NCBI GenBank assembly: GCA_964195945.1
Contig: CAXMRC010000065.1
Span: 1-19,449 of the forward strand
Direction: 5' to 3'
DNA from: JAAETI01 sp964195945
GTDB lineage: Bacteria > Actinomycetota > Acidimicrobiia > Spongiisociales > UBA5794
Length of the DNA stretch: 19,449 nucleotides
Shown here one piece after another: positions 13,778 to 19,449 of the stretch; within the stretch, counting starts at the first letter, position 1, and the number at the start of each line of letters is the position of its first letter. The notes beneath the pieces are model-generated. The model saw only the letters and a list, made by a program, of their open reading frames with translations, was not told the origin of the DNA and did no database searches. Both the position numbers and the translations under genes were made by a program.

Positions 13778-16115
13778 CGGTGGCGGAAATCGGCGTGGAT
13801 TGTTCGGCAAGCGATAGCGTCCCGCTGTCGCTCACAACGACCTCGCCACCGATTTTCAACTCGAGTTCGTAGGTAGCGGTGCCTCCGCAGGAGCTGCCGT
13901 CGTAGTAGACAACGAAGGCTTGGTATACGCCTGGGATCGAGCCGCCCTCCGGCCAGAACACATTCTCAACGTTGTTAGTGCCCGCATTGCAATCCGGGAC
14001 CATGTCAACGTCGAGTAGCCCACCGCTGGGGGAGGCGGCGTCGTTGAAGTAGATCTCGAATCCCTCCGGATCGATCACATGAAGGTCGAGGTCAGCGTCG
14101 CCAGTCCAGCGCAGCGTTGCCTGGACATCACCGGTTCCGAGCACAACTGTTGTTGTGGTCGTTGACGTGGTTGTGGTCGTTGACGTGGTGGGCGGTACGG
14201 CGGGGGCACCAACCGGCTTTATGTAACTCAAGGCGCTGAGAATGTCCCTGAGGTCAAAACCGAGCACCTCCGCAATCGCTTGCACCACGACGGTGTTGCC
14301 AAGGCTGAAACCTGCCCATACTGTTCCGCTCACGGTGGCTCCGGCGGCGAGGGCGCCCGCCGATTGCAGCGGATTTCCACAGAAGCAGCGCACCCGGGGA
14401 ACACCAAACACGTCCACCAATACTGCGGTCCCTGCTTGCAGCACGGAATTGATCGGGTTGGCGTTGCCATCGCGGAATCCATGGTTGGTGACTCGCGTAT
14501 CGATTTGCAGGACGACATCGGTAAGCGAGTTGACGAAGCTGGGGATGTCCGCAACATCAATGTCTTGAACACCTGCCCATGCGGCTGCCTTGTCGAGATT
14601 GTTCTCCAAGAAACCGATCAGGGCCGCCTTATCGCAGGCATCCAGGATCTCGGTCCCGCCATAGAGGCCGGGAGCCGCACCGGACACCGCGGCCACAACC
14701 GTCTCCACAACCTCCTCCACTCCAGCTCCACCCGGTTCCGGCACAGGAACGCCGAGCCCGGGGATTTCGAATTCAGGAAAATCGATCCCGGAGAGCTCTC
14801 CAACTACCGGATTCAGCAACTCAACTACCCGTGCGACGGTGGCGGTGTCGACAGCGGGGATAGCCGGTATCGCGCCAAGCGACGGCACCAGCGAAGGAGT
14901 GAAGGGATCGATGCCGAGAGAGGCCACCGGCTCCGCAAACACCTCGGTCATATCCGGGCCGTCCTCGTCACCGCCGGTGAGGAATACCAAACCGCCAACG
15001 ATGGTACCCACCGCGACCGCGAGGCCGACTAGCGGCCACAGTGCACCGAACTTCTTCCTGCGCTTGGAAGGAGGTGGTGGCGGTGGAGGTGGTACGCCGG
15101 GAGTAGCGGGTACGGCCGCAACCGGAACGGAAGCGGCAGGTGGCGGGGGAACGAGAGGAGGTGGCGGCGTCACCGACTCCGGGCCCGGAGCTGCGTTCTG
15201 AGCAGCAAGGAACTGCTCCGCCGTCATCGTGGCCGCCATTGGAGCGGCAACAATCGGCGCAACTGGCGCCGTCGGTTCCGGTGCGAGCTGCGGGGAGGTC
15301 GCCGATTGCAGCGCCTCTTTCCACTCAGCGACGGAGCTAAACCGATCATCGGGATTGTGAGACAGGGCCTTCGCAATGGCATCGGCAAGAGCCGGCGGTG
15401 CATCCGGTCGGAGCAGACTTACCGCGACTGGTGCCGCGGTCGCCTGGGCGCGCATGACTTCGCTTAGCGAATCAAAAGCGTATGGAACTCTGCCGACGAG
15501 CATCTCATAGAGGATCACGGCCGCGCTGTAGATATCGGTGCGCTGGTCAACCCGACCCTCTGCCTGCTCTGGTGCCATGTAGTGCGGGGTGCCGGTGGCA
15601 ACTGTGGTCTTCGATTGCGCTATCGACTTGGCTATGCCGAAGTCGGCGAGAACCAACTGCGGTTCATCACTGCCCGGAATGGTTTGGAACAGCACTGCCG
15701 ATGGCTTGAGGTCGCGGTGCACGATGTCGAGGGCGTGGGCAGCCTGCAGCCCGGAGGCGATCGCCAGGCTGGCGTTGACCGCTTCGTCGACGCTGAACTG
15801 ACTCCGGTTGACGGCGCGCTCTTGCATCTTGTCTTCCAAAGAGCCCTGATCGGCGAGCGCCATAACCAGATAAGGACGACCATCCTCGAGGACGTCGATG
15901 TGGTGGATGCGGACGATGTTGGGAGACTGCGCTCGCCACAGAATGCGTGCTTCCTCGAGGAATCTCTGGCGAATCTCTTCGTCATGCATCCAATTGTCGG
16001 CGAGGACCTTGATGGCGACGTCAACGTCCAGCTCATCGTCATGGCCCAGCCATACAGTTGCAAATGATCCGCTGCCCAGCACACGCTCGATCTTGTAGCG
16101 GCCGATGTTCTCCAC
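13770..16115 (-). CDS. Transmembrane Ser/Thr protein kinase with large exported sensor region
   Basis: 781 residues from GTG 16115 (AGAGAGG at 16126-16132). Kinase domain 1-272: GSGSFATV loop (14-21), VAIK Lys36, helix-C Glu55, HRD (133-135), Lys137, DFG (158-160), APE (181-183). The catalytic-loop Asn is Ala140 (DLKPSA where DLKPSN is usual), so metal binding may be impaired. A Pro-rich linker (275-350) and one helix (about 357-381) follow. The exported part has a domain at about 480-590 resembling DUF6777 as I remember it (TRVTNHGF, VLQAGTAVLVD, RVRCFCGNPL; Cys577 and 579), a Thr/Ser-rich linker (643-658), and a C-terminal beta domain resembling YfaP/DUF2135 (LRWTGDADLDLHVIDPEG, Cys709 and 743). 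It likely senses an envelope signal and controls the FHA transporter encoded next to it. It leads the five-gene operon. Confidence 0.92.
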   Translation of the reverse strand: MENIGRYKIERVLGSGSFATVWLGHDDELDVDVAIKVLADNWMHDEEIRQRFLEEARILWRAQSPNIVRIHHIDVLEDGRPYLVMALADQGSLEDKMQERAVNRSQFSVDEAVNASLAIASGLQAAHALDIVHRDLKPSAVLFQTIPGSDEPQLVLADFGIAKSIAQSKTTVATGTPHYMAPEQAEGRVDQRTDIYSAAVILYEMLVGRVPYAFDSLSEVMRAQATAAPVAVSLLRPDAPPALADAIAKALSHNPDDRFSSVAEWKEALQSATSPQLAPEPTAPVAPIVAAPMAATMTAEQFLAAQNAAPGPESVTPPPPLVPPPPAASVPVAAVPATPGVPPPPPPPPSKRRKKFGALWPLVGLAVAVGTIVGGLVFLTGGDEDGPDMTEVFAEPVASLGIDPFTPSLVPSLGAIPAIPAVDTATVARVVELLNPVVGELSGIDFPEFEIPGLGVPVPEPGGAGVEEVVETVVAAVSGAAPGLYGGTEILDACDKAALIGFLENNLDKAAAWAGVQDIDVADIPSFVNSLTDVVLQIDTRVTNHGFRDGNANPINSVLQAGTAVLVDVFGVPRVRCFCGNPLQSAGALAAGATVSGTVWAGFSLGNTVVVQAIAEVLGFDLRDILSALSYIKPVGAPAVPPTTSTTTTTSTTTTTVVLGTGDVQATLRWTGDADLDLHVIDPEGFEIYFNDAASPSGGLLDVDMVPDCNAGTNNVENVFWPEGGSIPGVYQAFVVYYDGSSCGGTATYELELKIGGEVVVSDSGTLSLAEQSTPISATGG
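14155..14190 (-). repeat. 18-bp tandem repeat encoding the Thr-rich linker
   Basis: Two adjacent 18-bp units (14155-14172 and 14173-14190) differ only in the last base. On the minus strand they encode alternating Ser/Thr runs between the two exported domains of the kinase. Such linkers vary easily in copy number and may be O-glycosylated in actinobacteria; glycosylation is inference. Confidence 0.75.
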
Positions 16116-16379
16116 GACGGTCCCGCCTCTCTAGGGGCCACCACGACCAGTGGCCACAACTTGCCCCAACTTTACGAGTCTCGGCCCGATGCTCGAAATC
16201 TGTAGCGACCGACTGTTAGTTGGTGGGTCGGTTGGTTCCCCCCTACCCCCGGCTTCGCCGCCGCGGTACTTTCCCAACCTGCCCGGACGGCAGGCGGGGA
16301 CTGACACGTGCGCCGACTGGCTGATCTTCTGCGCAGCAGAAGTCGAATCTGCCCGGAGGGCAGGCGGGGACTGAACGCG
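16116..16379. other. Intergenic region with repeats and hairpins upstream of the kinase operon
   Basis: This gap should hold the promoter of the kinase operon, but I see no convincing -35/-10 pair on the minus strand. From the kinase outward it contains ordinary leader sequence to about 16200; ACCGAC (16208-16213) pairing with GTCGGT (16227-16232) in a stretch of repeated GGTTG/GGTGG; a C-run and a GGCTTCGCC palindrome (16238-16265); and then the direct repeats and hairpins entered separately (16276-16374). No coding sequence fits. The density of palindromes suggests a recurrent intergenic element. Confidence 0.6.
16276..16374 (+). repeat. 29-bp direct repeat, two copies 70 bp apart, each with a hairpin
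   Basis: Copies at 16276-16304 and 16346-16374 agree at 27 of 29 bases and are offset by exactly 70 bp. Each begins AAYCTGCCCGGA and ends GGCAGGCGGGGACTGA. Both fold: CCTGCC/GGCAGG (16278-16283 with 16289-16294) in copy 1 and CTGCCC/GGGCAG (16349-16354 with 16358-16363) in copy 2. Between them is a further perfect hairpin, CTTCTGC (16326-16332) with GCAGAAG (16336-16342). The order hairpin - TCGAA - hairpin - GCG before and within copy 2 matches the nuoJ-nuoK element. Confidence 0.8.
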
Positions 16380-16406
16380 GAAGGGGCGCCCGTTGGGCGC
16401 CCCTTC
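16380..16406 (-). terminator. Strong terminator-like hairpin after the subtilase gene
   Basis: A perfect 12-bp inverted repeat, GAAGGGGCGCCC (16380-16391) and GGGCGCCCCTTC (16395-16406), with a 3-nt loop, lies 22 nt past the subtilase stop (16429-16431). It is the most stable hairpin in the window. No U-run follows on the minus strand, which is common in GC-rich actinobacteria. It probably separates subtilase transcription from the kinase operon. Confidence 0.7.
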
Positions 16407-16428
16407 GCAATGTGTTTCTTCTGTTGAG

Positions 16429-19400
16429 CTAGCCGAGAGCTCTCCGGAAGAATGCCGCGGTCTGACCCCTCGTAAGGAGATCATCCGGGCAGTAGTTGTC
16501 GTTGTCGGGTGGGTTACACCCTCGAGTGATGTCCGCAGCGGCGAGACGATTAATCGACCCTTCAAAGATGCTGTCGTCGTCATCAGTGAAGAAGTCAGTC
16601 GCCGTTGCCTGCAAGGTCAAAGCCCTGTCGAACATCGCCGCCATCTCACCACGTGTCACGAGATCATCGGGACAGTAGTTGTCGTTGGCGGGTGGATTGC
16701 AACCGAGCGTGATGCCCGCCTCTGCAACCGCATTGATGTCAGCTTCGAACACCGAACCGTCATCATCAGTAAAGAAATCCGTCGCAGAACTCGGCAGATC
16801 GAGACCACGGCTGAGCATCGCTGCCAGCTGCCCTCTCGTCAATGAGTCCTCAGGACAGTACTGATCATTCGCCGGTGGGTTACAACCCTTGGTGATCCCT
16901 GCACTGAACAGCCACTCGATGTCATCCTCGAAGATCGAGAAGTCATCGTCGGTGAAGTCAGTCGCAGTCGACACATCGACCGTGAGTCCGGCCGACAGGT
17001 TGCCTACAGCGTCCATAACCTTGACGGTGAACTCGTAGTCCGTGGATGGGGTCAACCCGTCCACAGCGTACGAAGTCACGCCACCAGCTACGTCGGCCAA
17101 GTGGGTCCCATCCTGATAGATGCCATAGCCGGTGACCGCACGGTCATCAGCGCCGGCATCCCACATCAAGTTCAGACTTGATGACAGGACATCGGTTGCC
17201 CACAAGTTGGCGCCATCGGTGGGAGGTGTCACGTCGCCGACCGCAAGGTCAACGCTCGTTACCTCTTCGTTGGCGCCCGGCTCGCTGACAGCGTGAGACA
17301 CGTCATTGGTGATGACGGTCCCTTCTGTGTCAGGGTCAACCGTTGCTTGATACGTCAACACAACGGCGTCACCGAGGGCTGGTGTCAGGTCGAAACAGAC
17401 CTGATAGCCATCGGTGATGAGACCAGCGGGATCAGCATTGTTCAACAATGCTTGACCGTTGGTACCCGTTGCGTTTTCGACGCCGATGGTTGTCGCTGTC
17501 GGCAGCACAACCACATTGTCGAACGCAACTACGGCCTCATAGAAGCCCGGTGTGTTGTCAAGCGTTGAGTAGAGCACAAACTCCATGTCCAACGACGGAG
17601 TCCCGGCGCCAAACGCCTGGATGTCGTCGTACTCGATGATGCTGGTGTCCGGACCATTCGAGGCCAGGCTCACACCGTGGTTGTCCAGTGCGCTGTAGAC
17701 GATCTCCATGTCGTCCCACAGACCTGCGAGCAGGTTGTTTGGAGACGCAGGGTCGGGCACGGTCTGCGGTGTCCACGGGGCTCCGCCGTAACCATCGCCA
17801 AAGACCACGAAGCCGTCGTCGGTGAACCCGACGCCCGCATACGAGTCGTCAAAGAAGGCAAACGGATTCTGCCCAGCGAATGCGTTGAACAACACAGTGT
17901 CGCCTTCGACACCCGCGTTGGCTGTGATCCCGAAACCTTCCAGATCGAGGTAACCACCGAAACCGGTGTCACACATTGCATCTGTCGTGCTATCGGTGAT
18001 CGTGTAGAACGCCTCTCCTGCCCCATCCATCACACCACTCCACGTCAGCGCACCATCGCTGCGCAAGGTCAAGCCACCAGTGGCTGAACCAGGCACATAA
18101 GTGAGTCCAGCGGGAATCATGTCTTCGAGCTCATACGTGAGATCGAATGGGGTCGGATTCGGCGCGACCGTGATGGTATACGTCACCGTTTCGCCTGGTT
18201 CGGCGACCGGTGTGTCCACTGTCTTTGTCACGTCGTCCCCAACACGATCGAGATCGATCGGAATCGTTCCGACATTGCCGGGATTGGCTGCGTCCGTACC
18301 GATGCTGAATGCGCCGTAGTACTTGTCGCCAGTCTCCGTCGCATCGTCATCCCAGAGGATTCGGACGTCGAACGGGTCAAGCTGCGGATGCTGGGCCGGG
18401 CCTTCGATGAGAAGGTTGCCTTCGTCCCCGCCGACTACTGCGATCGATACCGTCACCGGATCCGTGACACCAGACGTTGTCCAGTTCTGGACGAGGACCC
18501 AGTAGGTATCTGCAGCAGGCTCAGTGATGTCGCAGTACTCCAACGCGCTACCGGAAGCACTGAAACACTTCTGGGTGTCTAGGCCAGGGGTATCGCCGGT
18601 TCCGACGTACAGGTCAAGGTCGGGGGACGTTGTATCAAACGTCTCCGCAACCAGACGCTGGGTGCCGGCTGGAACTTCAACGGTGGTGAACCAGACGGTT
18701 CCATCATTGACGTTGTCGTACGGATCGCCGTTGGTCGGGTCCTCATCGAGCATGATCTCGGTTAGGTCTCCCTTGGCAAGGCCAAAGGTCTCCACCGTTA
18801 GCTCGGTGATTTCGATCGCCGTCAGATCGTTGACAACAACCGACCCTGCATCGCGCCGCGCTTCAATCTCGACAAGAGATGGCACAGAGCCAGTCGACGG
18901 TTGTACCGCAACCGGCATATGCGAATCGGGAACACCGGTTGCAGTCAACGTGACCTCACCAAATGCCCAAACATCGCTTGGAGCGCCTGTTACGTCAGCA
19001 GTGACTGTGATAACGCCGGACGCACCCTCGGCCAGCGTCAAGCTGGCAGGCGAGACCGAAAGCGCAAGACCACCAGTGCCGGTGGCTGCAGTTGTCCATG
19101 TACCCGCGGAGGTCGCGGTAACGGTTCGGTCCCAAGAGCACTCGAGAACACATTGGCTGTTCGCCATGTTCGCAAGGTTCAATGTCGAGGGGTCGCCACC
19201 GATTGCCGGATCAGCCGCCAGGTAGTTGGCGGTGGTCTCACTCATGATGAGCCCGGAGTTGTTTGCGTCGTCGAGAACGACGACGCCGTTACCCATGCCA
19301 AATGGTGTGGCCGGGGTTACTTCGTCCGAGTCCAACACGGTGGTGTTACCGGTGAGCATGAGCGCCGACTGAATCTCAGCTGGCGTCCATGTCGGATGCT

Positions 19401-19449
19401 GTTGCACCAACAGTGCACCAGCGCCGGCCACATGCGGGCTGGCCATCGA
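16429..19449 (-). CDS. Secreted subtilisin-like serine protease, C-terminal part, with SLH-like repeats
   Basis: Partial: the gene runs off the right edge, and the last three bases (TCG on the minus strand) are the catalytic Ser codon of the (GT)SMASPHVAG motif, so the Asp and His parts lie outside. About 1,006 residues are visible. After the end of the S8 domain come a beta-sandwich stretch to about 190; a pre-peptidase C-terminal (PPC)-like domain (about 250-340: VWFTTVEVPAGT, DLDLYV, YWVLVQNW); a DUF11-like repeat (about 400-475: VTKTVDTPVAEPGETVTYTI); a region of about 480-740 not recognised; a fibronectin type III domain (about 740-828, YGIYQDG...LTPSTDYEFTV); and three SLH-like repeats to the end. 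This fits a large exported protease held at the cell surface through the repeats. TAG stop, then a terminator hairpin. The catalytic identification rests on the Ser block only. Confidence 0.9.
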   Translation of the reverse strand, partial: SMASPHVAGAGALLVQQHPTWTPAEIQSALMLTGNTTVLDSDEVTPATPFGMGNGVVVLDDANNSGLIMSETTANYLAADPAIGGDPSTLNLANMANSQCVLECSWDRTVTATSAGTWTTAATGTGGLALSVSPASLTLAEGASGVITVTADVTGAPSDVWAFGEVTLTATGVPDSHMPVAVQPSTGSVPSLVEIEARRDAGSVVVNDLTAIEITELTVETFGLAKGDLTEIMLDEDPTNGDPYDNVNDGTVWFTTVEVPAGTQRLVAETFDTTSPDLDLYVGTGDTPGLDTQKCFSASGSALEYCDITEPAADTYWVLVQNWTTSGVTDPVTVSIAVVGGDEGNLLIEGPAQHPQLDPFDVRILWDDDATETGDKYYGAFSIGTDAANPGNVGTIPIDLDRVGDDVTKTVDTPVAEPGETVTYTITVAPNPTPFDLTYELEDMIPAGLTYVPGSATGGLTLRSDGALTWSGVMDGAGEAFYTITDSTTDAMCDTGFGGYLDLEGFGITANAGVEGDTVLFNAFAGQNPFAFFDDSYAGVGFTDDGFVVFGDGYGGAPWTPQTVPDPASPNNLLAGLWDDMEIVYSALDNHGVSLASNGPDTSIIEYDDIQAFGAGTPSLDMEFVLYSTLDNTPGFYEAVVAFDNVVVLPTATTIGVENATGTNGQALLNNADPAGLITDGYQVCFDLTPALGDAVVLTYQATVDPDTEGTVITNDVSHAVSEPGANEEVTSVDLAVGDVTPPTDGANLWATDVLSSSLNLMWDAGADDRAVTGYGIYQDGTHLADVAGGVTSYAVDGLTPSTDYEFTVKVMDAVGNLSAGLTVDVSTATDFTDDDFSIFEDDIEWLFSAGITKGCNPPANDQYCPEDSLTRGQLAAMLSRGLDLPSSATDFFTDDDGSVFEADINAVAEAGITLGCNPPANDNYCPDDLVTRGEMAAMFDRALTLQATATDFFTDDDDSIFEGSINRLAAADITRGCNPPDNDNYCPDDLLTRGQTAAFFRRALG
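16432..16956 (-). repeat. Three SLH-like repeats with conserved Cys pairs
   Basis: The last 175 residues of the protease are three repeats of about 60 residues. Each has DDDxSxFExxI, then an A-G/D-IT-x-GCNPP element, then YCPxDxLTRGQ/E-AA-x-F/L-xRAL. Each repeat has a Cys pair nine residues apart (855/864, 916/925, 977/986), suggesting one disulfide per repeat. The TRGxxAA core is that of S-layer homology domains; the Cys-bearing insert sets these apart from the Bacillus type. They probably tether the protease to the envelope. Confidence 0.8.

Noticed and set aside
13778..13810. TTG at 13810 as start of the FHA-ABC gene
   Set aside because: It is rarer as a start, has no good ribosome site and gives a 41-bp overlap; kept only as an alternative to GTG 13777.
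14155..14190. Tandem repeat as a mobile or regulatory element
   Set aside because: It is in frame within the kinase gene and simply encodes a Thr/Ser linker.
16180..16245. Possible ECF-type promoter (GGAACC then GTC on the minus strand) for the kinase operon
   Set aside because: The spacing of about 20 nt is off and the -10 is weak; the match is not better than chance in GC-rich DNA.
16276..16374. Possible CRISPR array
   Set aside because: Only two repeats, one 41-bp spacer containing its own hairpin, and no cas genes nearby.

Overview
The window is high-GC bacterial DNA and reads as an actinobacterium, most likely of the class Acidimicrobiia or a close relative. Two features suggest this. 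The subtilase at the right edge ends in S-layer-homology-like repeats of the GCNPP...YCP type, which I associate with that group. A Ser/Thr kinase also sits next to an FHA-FHA-ABC transporter arranged like mycobacterial PknF/Rv1747. The placement is inference from protein style, not from a marker gene.

Left half (1-10122, + strand): the distal part of a complex I (NDH-1) operon in the order nuoC(partial)-D-H-I-J-K-L-M-N. A MidA/NDUFAF7-type methyltransferase follows and is probably the complex I assembly factor. Most junctions are ATGA or TAATG overlaps. NuoD is followed directly by NuoH, so nuoE, nuoF and nuoG (the NADH-oxidising module) are absent from their usual place, giving the order of an '11-subunit' enzyme. 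By ungapped counting, two of the three quinone-site residues of NuoD are changed (Tyr to Trp87, Asp to Glu139; His38 is kept). NuoH has Leu in place of the first Glu of the E-x-E-x-E motif. The nuoJ-nuoK junction is the one exception to the tight packing. It carries about 77 bp of tandem hairpins flanked by a direct ATGATC repeat, and removing one unit would restore an ATGA overlap.

Middle (10123-10212): a short convergent junction with nested palindromes.

Right half (16115 down to 10213, - strand): a probable five-gene operon. It encodes a transmembrane Ser/Thr kinase with a large exported sensor region, an FHA-FHA-ABC transporter, an SH3-like tail-anchored protein, a signal-peptide-bearing membrane protein and a 68-residue membrane protein. 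The kinase has Ala where the Mg-binding Asn of the catalytic loop normally is. The likely theme is phosphorylation-controlled export or envelope function.

Right edge (16429-19449, - strand): the C-terminal part of a large secreted subtilisin-like protease, beginning at the catalytic Ser codon. It carries a PPC-like domain, a DUF11-like domain, an FN3 domain and three SLH-like repeats. The 313-bp gap between it and the kinase holds a strong terminator-like hairpin, a 29-bp direct repeat spaced 70 bp apart, and a paired-hairpin unit resembling the one between nuoJ and nuoK. No tRNA, rRNA, CRISPR array or transposase gene was seen.
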